From Pectinophora gossypiella (lineage: Eukaryota > Arthropoda > Insecta > Lepidoptera > Gelechiidae), in contig NC_065405.1 in the NCBI RefSeq assembly GCF_024362695.1, forward strand, positions 5,030,672 to 5,094,671: DNA of 64,000 nt, given 5' to 3'. Under the pieces are notes generated by a model, which was given only the letters and a program-made list of their open reading frames with translations, did no database searches and was not told the DNA's origin. Both the position numbers and the translations under genes were made by a program. This document shows, piece after piece, positions 1-11,640 of this stretch; positions within the stretch are counted from its first letter, which is position 1; the number at the start of each line of letters is the position of its first letter.

Positions 1-289
1 GTCTCTGTTAAGTGGTGTTAATAATGTTATCTTCTCCGAATGATACTTACAATATAAGATGATGATAATATACCCTAACAATAAAAACAGAAAGAGTGTT
101 AAGAGAGTACAGGCAAAAGATAGCCTTATTATAGTAAGCAATTTCTTCCAAATTACTCTAATCTTATTATAATTCAAGCTTCCAACGTATGGGTGATGAT
201 TATTGGTACCAACCTAACCAACAAGAGAACACCACTTGGAGAGTCACCTAGTTAAGCACTAGTAGTGAACTGTCTGACTAGAGAATAGA

Positions 290-1525
290 CAGACTATTTG
301 TTTCCTTTTAGAGCTATCACAATAGAGGATAGACAATGGACTTGATGTATCAACCCTATTAACATAAAAATCAACCACTAAGACTGTTGCAAAGCGCAAA
401 TATACCTATGCCTTATTTTAATACCTAGAGCTATCATTTAGCGGATGGACAGTGGACTTGATGGTACCAACTTAATGTACATAAGAGCTATCACTAGGAA
501 GATTGCCATTGCTAAGCGCTAATATACCTATTTTACATTTCCATACCTAGAGCTATCACTTAGAGGATAGACAATGGACTTAAAGGCACAATGCACATAA
601 GAGCTACCATTAGGAAGGTCGCCATTGATAAGCGCTAATATACCTATTTGTCATTTCCATACCTAGAGCTATCACTTAGAGGATAGACAATATACTTGAA
701 GGTATCAATGTAATGAACATAAGAGTTACCACTAGGAAGGTCGCCACTGACAAGCGCTAACATACCTATTTCTCATTTCCATACTTAGAGCTATCACTTA
801 GAGGATAGACAATGGACTTGATGGCATCAACCTAATTAACAAAACATCTACCACCAGGAAGGTCGCCATTGCCAAGCGCTAATATACCTATTTATCATTT
901 CCATGCCTAGAGCTATCACTTAGAGGATAGACAATGGACTTGAAGGTATCAACACAATGAATGTAAGAGCTACCACTAAGAAAGTCGCCATTGACAAGCG
1001 CTAACATACCTATTTCTCATTTCCATACTTAGAGCTATCACTTAGAGGATAGACAATGGACTTGATGGTATGAACCCTATTAACATAAGAGCTACCACGA
1101 TTATGGTCGGCATTGGCAAGCGCTATATACCTATTTCTCATTTCCATACTTAGAGCTATCACTTAGAGGATAGACAATGGACTTTATGGTATGAACCCTA
1201 TTAATATAAGAGCTACCACGATTATGGTCGGCATTAGCAAGCGCTATATACTCGTACCTATTTCTCATTTCCATACTTAGAGCTATCACTTAGAGGATAG
1301 ACAATGGACTTTATGGTATGAACCCTATTAATATAAGAGCTACCACGATTATGGTCGGCATTAGCAAGCGCTATATACCTATTTCTCATTTCCATACCTA
1401 GAGCTATCACTTAGAGGATAGACAATGGACTTGATGGTATCAACTCAAATAACATAAAGCTACCACTACAAGTATCGCCTTTTGCTAAACGCTAGTAGAT
1501 ACCTAGAACATAGACCAACTATTTT
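290..1525. repeat. Minisatellite, ~10 copies of a ~121-bp unit
   Basis: The motif GAGCTATCACTTAGAGGATA recurs at about 311, 428, 550, 666, 788, 910, 1032, 1153, 1280 and 1401, spacing 116-127 bp. Each unit also carries GAGCTACCACTAGGAAGGTCG and CAAGCGCTAATATACC-like blocks. Copies 7-9 are nearly identical, which suggests recent amplification, while the first two are diverged. Confidence 0.95.
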
Positions 1526-1954
1526 TTATACTTTTATTTCCATGTTTGGTTTGTCACTTGAGGAATGGAAGATAAACCATTGAATTGTCGGGGCTTACCT
1601 ACCCATGTTGAAACTCAAGATTAGACTAATGCTGAGAAACAATAGACTATTATGTCAAATTGATAAAATAATGAGAGTACAAATTCTGAAGAAATAACCG
1701 ACAATTCAAAACCTAAAAGCCTCTGTTCTATTAATCAACCTCATCATCACAGGCCTTTACATCTTTATCAGATGATTCAACTGTGCTAGAAATCAAAGTA
1801 TTAATAGTATGTAATGTCAGAGATTACTTTCAAAAGAGATAACTGTACACAAGACATGGTTAGAGAATACTGCTATTAAATTCTTTCAACCAACATCATA
1901 AAATTCAAATAGCACATAAATAATAATGAATAACATTGCCCGAAGAGTGAGTAA
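1526..1954. other. AT-rich intergenic DNA, nothing recognised
   Basis: It lies between the minisatellite and the Gln-rich relic; no splice-bounded frame or repeat was recognised. Confidence 0.5.
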
Positions 1955-2275
1955 ACGAGATAGCAACAGGATCTGTGGAACAGAGACAACAGTATCAGCA
2001 GGCAGCCCCACAGCCAACAGCATGAACAGAAAGCCCACAAGGAACAGTATCAGCAGGCCGCCCCACAGCCAGCAATAAAAGCAGTGATGCAACCAGTCAT
2101 GATCAGCAGTGCCATAACCAGCAGTACCAGCAGCCCTACAGCCAGCAGTAGTAGCAGAGCTACAACCAGATGTATTAGCAGTCTCACAGCCATTAGTATC
2201 AACAGTGGCCCAGGCAGCAAGGCCGTTTAAGAATAGTACCTCATGAGGAGGAAGAATTCCCTATAAAGTTATAAT
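1955..2275 (+). pseudogene. Decayed Gln/Pro/Ser-rich coding sequence
   Basis: This CAG-rich stretch reads as Gln/Tyr/Pro/Ser repeats in shifting plus-strand frames (for example QYQQPYSQQ and HKEQYQQAAPQPA), interrupted by TAG codons that are one base from CAG. It then reads an acidic HEEEEFPIKL. Composition contrasts sharply with the AT-rich flanks. It looks like a broken low-complexity exon; the parent gene is not recognised. Confidence 0.35.
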
Positions 2276-4083
2276 GGGAAAATTTGCACAAGCAAATATA
2301 CCTACCTTTATGATATTTACTTTTTCAAAATTCTGGTAAAATTAATTCCGAATGTCTATCACTAAAAGTTTTAGCATTATCATTATGACATGGGATTCAA
2401 ATCCTGTCTTTGTTAATCAGGAATAACAATACTAATCTCAGTATAAATTGAGGTACCTACCTGATAATATTATAACTTCAATGAAAATTTCCTTCAAGTA
2501 TTACATTCGAAATTGTAAAATATTGATACCTAGTTCGGTTAGATAGAATAGTTCCCCTTTTTATTATTAACTCATAGGTGAAAAGGAAGGAAAAATAGTT
2601 CATTATTAACATATAACTTACATCACCATTAGCGTTTTCTCTAAATTATGTTGTTGTAGATTTATTATGTTGTTGCTGATCAGCCCAAAACACAGTTTAC
2701 AATTAATATAAAAATTACAACAGTAATGTCCCTCCACTTAATCAATCGGAACCAAACTGCAGTGGAGAAGTAACAATAATATTTTCATGATAAATATATG
2801 TTTATCCTATTTTTCCAGTAAATAATAGGACGTTACTATTACTGTCCTAAAAACAAATTCAATAATTATTACACTAAAGAGATAGCTGCGTAAACAATGT
2901 TACGTGTGTTAATGTGTTGTGTGTACGTTGTTCTATCATCTGATTGGTGGGTGAAAGGTTGCATAGAGGAATAGGAAAAAATTCCACAACAAGTTTTATT
3001 TATTATTACCACATAAAAAATTATACTAAATGTTATTACCAAGCCATATGGTCGATATTAGGTAATACACAATAACGTGGGCTCAGGTAATCTATTTTAA
3101 TAAAAACAAAATCTTAATTATTCCGAAGATAATTATCACACAAGTACATAATGTAAATGCACTTCCCCTCTTTATACTTTCAGCCTCATTTAACAATATC
3201 TTATAATAAAGAGGAAAGTTTAGTTCAGTGGTTCTGAATATTTTAATGAAAAAGGTCATTTGAATAAATGTATCGAAATTCTTACTTGCACTTATATTTG
3301 TATTTTCTCTAATCAATTTGACATGTTGTCTTAGGATTCATTTAACTACTCAATGTCGACAACAATTGCCAACTTAGCACAGGATGTTACAATCAATCTT
3401 GTGTCTGGGTGCCCTCGTCATTACCCGTTCTTCTTTATGTATTTCTTCTTCTTTTATGTATGTAAACAAATAATGTGTAACTTTGATAATTATTGTAGCC
3501 CTTGGTGTGCCAATGAAAAATGAGTGTTATACTATATGATGAAGTCTCACAGTCCTTTCGACTATAACTATCGTTGTTGTTCAAGAGCTTCGGAAATGTG
3601 CTCTATGGTGAGGTCCCTGTGAGGCTCTTATAGCCAATCTTGATGTTGAGCTCCATCAGAAATTTGTTCTTGTGTAGTTATTTTGTTGTGAAATTGATAG
3701 TAATGTGAAATAGGTATTTAATGTACTTGCTCAACTTCAACTTTATTATTTAGAACTATGTATCTATTCTAGTACAGTATAGTATAACCATATATAACAT
3801 ACATAATATCGATTCCATTCTTGAGAACTGGTGAAACTTGTTTAGCGAACAGTTATTATTCTTATTGTTTTTTACATGATAATATCAAAACGTTTGGTGG
3901 AACGCCGCGCTGAGTTTATCAGGAGACGGCTGTGCCTCTGACTGCCTTTATTGGGATTAAAGTCATGGGCAGCTTAATTAGCTTTTGTGATAACAATGTA
4001 TGTACTTTATTCATTAATGAATAATCATATTATTGGTACTCGTTTCAATTTAAATGTTTCATTCCCAACTAAACTTTGAACAT
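2276..4083. other. AT-rich intergenic DNA, nothing recognised
   Basis: Only short chance frames are present (for example 3092-3316 minus). No repeat family shared with the rest of the window was recognised. Confidence 0.5.
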
Positions 4084-4098
4084 CTACACTGTTAAAAA

Positions 4099-4194
4099 CC
4101 TCTCGAACAAGGAGCGAGTATAATTATGAGATTAAACGAACTTACCTGTAAGTGAAGTTCTATCTCAATTATACGAAGCTCCTTGTTCGAGAGG
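4099..4194. mobile_element. Short MITE with 17-bp inverted ends
   Basis: Ends CCTCTCGAACAAGGAGC and GCTCCTTGTTCGAGAGG flank a 60-bp core. The core includes ACTTACCTGTAAGT, a near-palindromic pair of 5' splice-site consensus sequences. The preceding TACACTGTTAAAAA is also shared with the second copy. Confidence 0.75.
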
Positions 4195-4384
4195 ACTCCC
4201 TCCCTTCAATTTTAATATCCCGCCCTAAAGCTTCCACAGGTGATGGAGTTGTCCATGAAACATGCTTTAAACATAATGACATTAGTTGACAGGTGCGCTC
4301 GGAAGCGGGAAACTAACTTTTTTTTTTAGCTTTGGATATGAGCTTTGAAAATTGTGACGATGCTGGAGCATAAGACGTAGACTA

Positions 4385-4470
4385 CACTGTTAAAAACCTC
4401 TCGAACAAGGAGCTTCGTATAATTGAGATAGAACTTCACTTACAGATAAGTTCGTTTAATCTCATAATTC
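4385..4470. mobile_element. Second copy of the short MITE, core inverted, right end missing
   Basis: The same TACACTGTTAAAAACCTCTC left flank and end is followed by the core of the 4099 copy in reverse-complement orientation. It stops without the right inverted end. Confidence 0.7.
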
Positions 4471-4666
4471 TAATGATGGTGCTTGTATTCAAATAGTTTG
4501 AGTTCATTGACATGTAGTTTTTCTGACAAAGGTCAGACGTCGGCTGACATAGATAGTAAAGAAGTACGTTGGATATTAAGGAATTTCACGCTTTTTAGTT
4601 CAGGATCATTACGAAAAAGTTAAGTAGGTAGGTAAAATTGTTACTTACATAAATGGTGTGCTCACA

Positions 4667-4744
4667 TGCCCGCTATGTGCGAGGATCTTTTCCAATAAGA
4701 TTGGCTATATAAGCCACATGCGAGCACATGAACGTCGGAGTTGA
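4667..4744 (+). pseudogene. LINE reverse-transcriptase C-terminal zinc-finger fragment
   Basis: The frame reads C-P-L-C-A-R-I-F-S-N-K-I-G-Y-I-S-H-M-R-A-H-E-R and then TGA, with C-x2-C and H-x3-H spacing. This finger is typical at the end of non-LTR retrotransposon polyproteins in insects. No upstream RT domain is left. Confidence 0.55.
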
Positions 4745-5985
4745 AGCAGTCGCCGTAGCCGAAAACGGCTGGATCACGTCACTTATTTTGAAATATAGAT
4801 ACGTAGGGTAAAAAACCCTTTCCCATTTTCCAACCTTACTTACTCTAGAAATTGGTAGATCGTCGGTGAAATCTCGAAGGAGAAAATCCTTCAAACCAAA
4901 GTGTGGGATCATGTGCTTTACCGGTGACGGAAAACATTCAAATACCGAGAAAAAGTTCTTCAACAGAGGAGCAATCTGTGGTTAGCAGTGGAACGTAATA
5001 TCACCTAGGTCAGGTAGTCCAACGTTCTCTCTTCTTGAAAATAAATGAGTGTCAAACAGTGCTTTTCTACAATCCGAACAAAATAATTACTCACACCTTC
5101 ACTAGTTTGCAACCGCCTTGATACGAGGCGTCTAGCTAAAACATCGGGTACACTAACTAGTGTGAAATAACTATTTTACACGAATTATTCCTACTTTCCA
5201 AGTATTCAATGTAACCTCGTAAAACTACGCATAAGAACTTCAGCACATCTGGTTATATAAACCAACACGCCCCACGGCCATGACAATGACATTGCCGATG
5301 TGAATCTGTACAAAAGGTAATTGTGTACAATTTACATTGCACGTAACCGTGCGATTATAACATAACCTCTAATATTACATACCTAGTATAATACTAGCTA
5401 CTTATTAATACTGGCTGTAAGGGCTACAAGGTCAGAAAATGCGTGACTGTGTGGCTAAAGTATTATTTACCGACTTTGTGTACAGAGCTCTCGAGTGTTA
5501 TCAAAACAAGAAAAATAGGTACAGGGAGGGGAGGGGAGGTAGGTACGTGTTAAACTATTACAACCGAGAGGCGGCACGAATGTTCGTGTTAATGATGTTC
5601 TGAGATGTTTTTACTTAGCGCGACAGCTGCTTAAGAAATTGCAAATGAATGATGTTATTTGTCTTAAGTATTCAAAGAAAAACTGTCATTCGTTATCGCT
5701 ACTATTTTAAAAAGTAAAAGAGTTCATTTTGTTGTTGATAGTTTTGTAAGCAAAGGAAAGATGTCGTAGAAAGTTGCGTTGTTTGGCTGGGCCAAATACC
5801 GTTTTTTGTTTCCTCGTAGCTGTTTCCGGTACATTATTGATTTTATTTGTTAACCATAACTTATACTTAATAGCGTAACGATGGAAGAGTGTTTACATAA
5901 AATTTTCATATCGGTAAAACTAAACAATTACTAACGCACATTAAATGTATTAGGTATTTAAATCTAAAATTATATGTATATAAAA
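4745..5985. other. AT-rich intergenic DNA
   Basis: The first 50 bases continue the LINE fragment's 3' end; beyond that no gene or recognised repeat was seen. Confidence 0.45.
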
Positions 5986-6215
5986 AAAGCGAAATGTCAC
6001 TCACTTATTGACTGACTCACCCAGAATCTAGAAGTCCTAGGTTTCAGAATTTTGGCATGGAGTTACTGTAAGCACGTGGGCGCTCACTAAGACAGGATTT
6101 TGCGAAATCCAACCCCTAAGGGGTAAAATTAAAAGGGTGGCAAAGTTTGTACGAAACTTCTACAGTTTTAATAGTAGGGTTTCACGCAAACGAAGTCGCG
6201 GGTAACAGCTAGTAA
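5985..6215 (+). mobile_element. Helitron-like non-autonomous element, degenerate
   Basis: It ends ACGAAGTCGCGGGTAACAGC then CTAG, the CTRR-type 3' end seen in the other Helitron-like copies of the window (10003, 34093). The body includes GACTGACTCA and CCCCTAAGGGGT. Confidence 0.5.
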
Positions 6216-7366
6216 TCTATAAAACAAAAATGGCATAAAGTAAAATCAAATAGTGGAGATAATTTATTGCTTCGCTGGCGTGATTCTATGTTAGTATGTC
6301 ATGAAAAAATTATATGCACATAGAATGTAAATTGGACGAAAATCTAATTACAGTAACAGTAGGTATTATAATGTCAAAAAAAATCTCTAAGTAGGTATGT
6401 TGTTTTTCCTAACATTAGAATCGACAGAAATGCCACATAATATCACCTCTCAGCATGCAATCTGAGTGGTCGAGTGTAATGATCTCGGTATAAATAGCTG
6501 ACAGGAATTATTTCCGCAATGCGTGGCACTTGCGAACAGTTAGGGCAATTTGCGGGACGCTGGAAGTACAGCGAGATGAAACCAAAGACAATATAGAATA
6601 ACATGTCTGAAATAGTATTTATGAAATACGAAAAATCGGTGTGCGTCATAATTTTTGACCCTCCTGTTTTGTTTTGTCCTTCCTGTCTTGTATGATACCA
6701 ATTCAATTCTTTATATCGAATTCCACCAAATTTTTGAGTTAGAACGCTATATCAGATACTAATAAAGTACGCTGTAAAAGTTCAATTGAATTGAATTGAA
6801 AAAGCAGTATAAGTACTTAGTACATTCACTAAACATGGTGGGTCTTAACAGCTAATTTAATTAAGAAACATGATGTGCTTCACTACCTTTTCAATTCTGA
6901 GTAGGTAAATGTCTAAACAAACTAGAAAAGTGGCTTGGTACCGCACTATAGCATTAATTGAAGATTAAGACCCTTCCCCGTACACCGTCAGCGAAGACCC
7001 GGCGCCTTGGAGTCCTGAAGGGCCCTCCAGCCGGCCTCAGCTCCTCATTGCTATGCAGCCCACAATACTCTATCGAGAGGGTCGAGACATAAGATACAGG
7101 AGTCCGATATAATGGATTGTTTGCATGGGAAAATTATACAGGATTCCAAAAGACTTACAAAAGGGTACTCATCAGATAATGACTCTGCAACTTTTATGAA
7201 TTAATAAATAATAAAAAATAAACGAGTTCCTGTTCAACTACATAAAATAATGGTGGTTTTATTTTAGCTCCTCAAAATTAAATAATTAAATTTAGTGAAG
7301 TTCATTATATAATTTATCGTGCTAAACAACCTAAGTACTAAACGTCGAAAGATGAAGACAGTCTTC
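6216..7366. other. Intergenic DNA, nothing recognised
   Basis: No supported gene. A 60-base GC-rich patch near 7000 is not coding in any convincing way. Confidence 0.4.
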
Positions 7367-7560
7367 TTCTTCTCTTCTCTCGTGTGGGTGGTGAGGTGAA
7401 TTACCAACCTCATCAACCCTGGTGTCAGGGTTACTATGGAGCCGCCAAAGGCCCCTGACATGACTCATATAACGACTACGTTACATCAGTAAGTAGTAAC
7501 CGGGACCAACGGCTTAACGTGCCTTCCGAAGCACGGATCGTCTTACGAAGACAGTAACAA
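7367..7560 (-). mobile_element. tRNA-derived SINE, tail part
   Basis: It shares CCGGGACCAACGGCTTAACG and CTTCCGAAGCACGGATC with the fuller copies at 17147 and 28797. The tRNA-like head is missing. Confidence 0.7.
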
Positions 7561-8840
7561 AACGAAGAATAAAGATTGGTACTTAATAATAATAGGTACC
7601 AGCTTACCAGGTTTAAACAGGTTCAGGTTTTTTTTACTTATAGTCCGCGCCATGAAAGAACTCCGGCGGCCGCGGCACTAAGTATTAGAGTCGCAGATTC
7701 TGCGTAGAATTATTATGGCTTTTCATTTAGTTCCATTGAAATCCGCGGACTAGGTACTTTCGTGGTTTGGAATATCTTTTTTAAACCCGGTAATATCTTT
7801 AGCCTTTAAAAAGATAATATCTTTAGTCCTTGTTTTGTAATAACGCGGTCTGTGTCTATTGTAAGCAAATAGGAATTCCTCCTCCTCCTTGTATCGTATT
7901 TTTCAGTGCTGAGGGTCGTGACCATTTCTGCATCACTTTCTCTCGAAATAGGAATTATGTAGTAAATCATTTTGTTGCGTATAAGTGTTAAAATTACGGT
8001 CTAGAAATTATCTAAATTCTGCCCACTTCATTACTAGGCCGTCAAGTCTCATCAACTGACCAATAACAATAAAACAGCCGATAACGTGCAAATGAACGTT
8101 GAAATCGGTTACTCTCCACTGACTTCTGTCCATAAATCTAGCTGTTAAAATTTACTCCAGAGATGTAACTAGAATATAGTTTCGAAATGATTTTAAATTC
8201 ACTCTAACATCACATAAATAAGTACCTGGTTGACCCTAGGTTCCTAGGTTTCAAATAAATAAAATACTTTATTGAACACAATGGACACAAAATACAGGTA
8301 AGGACAACATAATATTCAAAAAAGCACAACAGGCATCATAGGATGACCAGATGGCAATGTCTACTAACAAACTTTAACTTAATTAAGCAGGTTGACGAAT
8401 CTTGTGCGGATTTTATTGATTTTTTTTTATCCCTTTTTTTTTGATGTTGCTACTGGCGAAGCCTGTGGTGGATTTACATTCAGTTTTTATTATTATTATT
8501 TTTAGTATTATTAGTACAGCAATAAATATAAGCAGGTTTGTCTTATATTGGCCCCTCCTTCTCATCCTCTATTGATGGGAGCTTCTCTGGTTTAGCCACC
8601 AAATCAGGTGTAAGTTTTCAAGGAATCCAACTTTTCTTGTTTTCCTTCTTAATTTCTCTTGCTTATTCAAGGGACTGAAAAAAGAATAAAACTGCAAACA
8701 GAAAGGTAACCCTCCGCCCCGCACCAATTTGAATCAGGTGCCCACCTCATCCCCTCAGGTCTTACTTTAGTCCTTAATGGCCGTGAGCCACTAAGGACTA
8801 AGGGGGAGCGCGCGGATTGTGTCTCGGTCGTACTTACGCG

Positions 8841-8858
8841 TTAGGTTAGGTTAGGTTA
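8841..8858 (+). repeat. Interstitial TTAGG telomere-type repeat
   Basis: Three TTAGG units plus a partial one (TTAG) match the standard insect telomere repeat. They lie immediately before the target-site copy of a LINE insertion. Confidence 0.7.
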
Positions 8859-8872
8859 GTTATGTACACGGT

Positions 8873-9195
8873 GGGGACCTGTGGACGGTGGTCGGGGGAC
8901 CGCCGTCCACAACATAGGTCCCGTGCTGTAGGGCTGCCCAAGTGTTCCGGGCAGCCCTCGGCGGTGGGGGAGGCGCTTGATGCGCTCCCATAGGCGCTGG
9001 GCCCAAGAGGGCATCCGCCGGCGGGGACGCGGTTGTGTGCAATTGCGTTCCCGTATCCCCGCCGCATGGCGGCGAGGAGAAACACCGTTGGGTTTTAGTG
9101 GGTATACCGGGTTTCCCGGGGAGTCCCACATAACCACGTCGTCCCCCCGGGCGGCGTGGTATGCGTAACGCATTTCCCAACGTAAAAAAAAAAAA
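8873..9195 (+). mobile_element. 5'-truncated non-LTR retrotransposon tail with 14-bp TSD
   Basis: This GC-rich 323-bp insert ends in about 12 A residues. It is bounded by two copies of GTTATGTACACGGT (8859-8872 and 9196-9209), a target-site duplication from target-primed reverse transcription. Long open frames on both strands here are composition artefacts of the LINE tail. Confidence 0.85.
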
Positions 9196-9209
9196 GTTAT
9201 GTACACGGT

Positions 9210-9470
9210 ATGAATGAGACTTTTGTATGGAGTGTCCACGAGCTCCAAAACTCTCAAGACACGTTCTAAATACGTGTCTGGTGACGACCGTAAATAATAT
9301 AGGGTAATTTCGCCCAACGCTTTAAGATATTAGGGTAAAATTGCAGGATCGTTTAAAGTCAATTTATGTATTCATTTTAACGCACCCCTGACTAGATAAG
9401 ATCGAACATCATTGCAAAAATTACTTTGCGCAGTTCAAACTCAAGAAGTAGCTTATTATCTAATCTATCT
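9210..9470. other. Intergenic DNA, nothing recognised
   Basis: No gene or shared repeat was seen. Confidence 0.4.
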
Positions 9471-10003
9471 AAATATATAAAAGGAGAAACTGACTGACTG
9501 ACATATCAACGCACAGCCTAAACGGCTAAACGTAGGCACTTCAAATTTGGAAGGGACATAGCTTAGGTATCGTAGAGGTGCACTAAGAAAGGAATTCCCG
9601 GAATTCCCACGGGAACGGGAATTAGCGGGAAAATCCTTTTGTATGAAAAATCTAAACCGCTTAAGTTAGACACTTGAAATTTGGCATGCAGGTACCTTAG
9701 TTAACTTAAAGCTTAGTTGCAACAGGATATTGTAAAATTCCCACGGAAACGGGAGTTAGCGAGAAACATTTGTATGAAATGATCGAAACCGCGTAAGATA
9801 GATGTTTACAATCTAGCATGCATGCATACCTTAGTAAATATAAAGTTTAGTTATGACTGTATTTTGAAAAATGGGAGTTAGTGGGAAAAAAATTGTATGA
9901 AAAAATCTAAATAGATGCTTGAAATTTGATATGCACTCCCATACACACATAGATCTCTCTTTTATAACACGCCACGCGGACGAAGTCGCTGGCAAAAGCT
10001 AGT
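9471..10003 (+). mobile_element. Helitron-like non-autonomous element
   Basis: It starts near TATATAAAAGGAGAAACTGA and ends GGCAAAAGCTAG before T. The middle has GGAATTCCCACGGGAACGGG and repeats of GAAATTTGGCATGCA type. An inverted copy lies at 34093-34545. Confidence 0.7.
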
Positions 10004-10034
10004 ATTTTATAAGTAAGTACAAAAAAATAAGTAA

Positions 10035-10100
10035 GTAAAAAGTAGCATGGAAATGCTGCACCGACAAGAGCGTGGCTCTTAAATTGATGATGATGATGAA
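10035..10100 (+). mobile_element. LINE/SINE 3' tail
   Basis: GCTGCACCGACAAGAGCGTG then CTCTTAAATTGATGATGATG matches the end of the RT fragment at 29.9 kb and copies at 25.78 and 42.6 kb. Confidence 0.6.
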
Positions 10101-10259
10101 GTAAGTACATTATCCGTTCATTGATAGCATAGCATATACAGTTATTTTAAACAATGGGGATAAAAGCTGCCTATTTCTCCCATCAGGTGTCGCTGCTATT
10201 GAGTGTTCTTTTTTGCCAGTTCCCCATATTCTTTGAGTAAACAAACATATTGTTTTGTT

Positions 10260-10527
10260 TTGGTTAAATTTTTACACTATTTTACCCTTTGTGCTGCGTT
10301 TAATTGCAAAATCCGTAGTGTTATATTTATTCCTTAAAGACACGGAAAGAAGAAAACTTAGAAAAACTTATTTTCAACCAAAAATGCCATTTTCCAACTG
10401 GCTGGTTTTCTGTTTCGTGACTTATCCTTCAGACGGGATACAATCCATATTTTATAGCAATTTATCACGAATTTCAGCTGGACAGTGCGGAGAACTGTCA
10501 AAATTTAGGAACACTCAACAGTGCTGA
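10260..10527 (+). pseudogene. Possible THAP-like zinc-finger relic
   Basis: One frame reads LCAAFNCKIRSVIFIP and then a stop. This resembles the start of a THAP C2CH finger, which is found in P-element-type transposases and host proteins. The remaining frame is broken and the longest open frame (90 codons from 10255) is in another frame. Weak evidence. Confidence 0.2.
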
Positions 10528-11324
10528 GTATCTAGGTTTATTAAATACAATAACATAAAACTCTAATAATTTTCATAGTTTATATATATACGTATTTTTT
10601 TTTATGTTTTTTTTGTATCTGGTCTTAACCTTCATTCCTTGTTCCGCAAACTTAAACCCTGTGTTTTGTAATGTCATACTAACAAATTGTGTTGTTATTT
10701 TCTAGGTTCAATCTTCACCATTGGGCTATCCACCGATTATTTTAACCTAACCGATCAAAATTATATTTTAATGTTAAGTATTTTCTCTTGAACCTTGACG
10801 TTGGCAGAATCATCGTTTCTGAACGATGCAGCCACAAACAAAGAAAATAGAATAGAACAGTGCTGAGTGATGCTCAAATGTACCTGCCTACATTTGAGCA
10901 TCGACTTTTTATCCTCATTTTTCCAATTTTCTAACAATAATCCGATAAATAGTACCCTAATAACCACACGGCTAATCTGGCTTCTAAGTATGTAACATTG
11001 TTGCTGCTTGTAAGCATATTATTATTATAGAACGCAATATATACTTGCTTACTTAAACATGCTTGATTAGCTCGCGGTTGGTATCAGTATTGTATTAACT
11101 CACATATTGGTTGGAAAGATAGATACGTACTGGTCATTAATCGATACCCGTGGCTTTACCACGTAAATTGTTTACGTATTTATGACCAGAATAGCTAACT
11201 ATGCTAAAATATTTAGTGGTTGCCTACTTCAGAATTCAAATAACTAAGTCGTTCACGGTTCACGAGTCATCATACATATAAGTTCACGGATCTTTTAAGC
11301 CGTTGGTTTTTGGTCTTTGGTCGT

Positions 11325-11470
11325 TGGAAGCCCGGTTACTATTTTCTGATGTGAGTGAGTTATCGTTACATGAGCCATGCCAGGGGCCTTTGGCGGCTCA
11401 ATCATAACCCTGACACCAGGGTTATGAAGCTGGTATACCTCACAACCCACACGATAAGAAGAAGTCGGGT
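11325..11470 (+). mobile_element. tRNA-derived SINE, tail part
   Basis: GGGGCCTTTGGCGGCTCAAT and the CACACGATAGAAG-like end match the SINE of 17147 in the opposite orientation. Confidence 0.6.
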
Positions 11471-11479
11471 ATTTTCCGT

Positions 11480-11640
11480 TGGGGTAGGACTCTACCTGCG
11501 TTTCTAACACGGGATTCCACTTAATACGATCCTGACACACCACTTTCACTTCTTCCACTCTCATCAAAGTCTTTATGCATGCTCGCCGATTTAGAGTACT
11601 CTTGACCTTGAAGAAAGGCTTCTTTAAAACATCCATTCGT
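11480..11640. repeat. Dispersed lepidopteran repeat (family E)
   Basis: Sequence around TACGATCCTGACACACCACTT and CTCTCATCAAAGTCTTTATG is shared with 17800-17945 and 36100-36220. Confidence 0.55.

Noticed and set aside
8846..9317. Overlapping frames of 63-153 codons on both strands
   Set aside because: They lie within the GC-rich LINE tail defined by poly(A) and target duplication, and have no reverse-transcriptase similarity.
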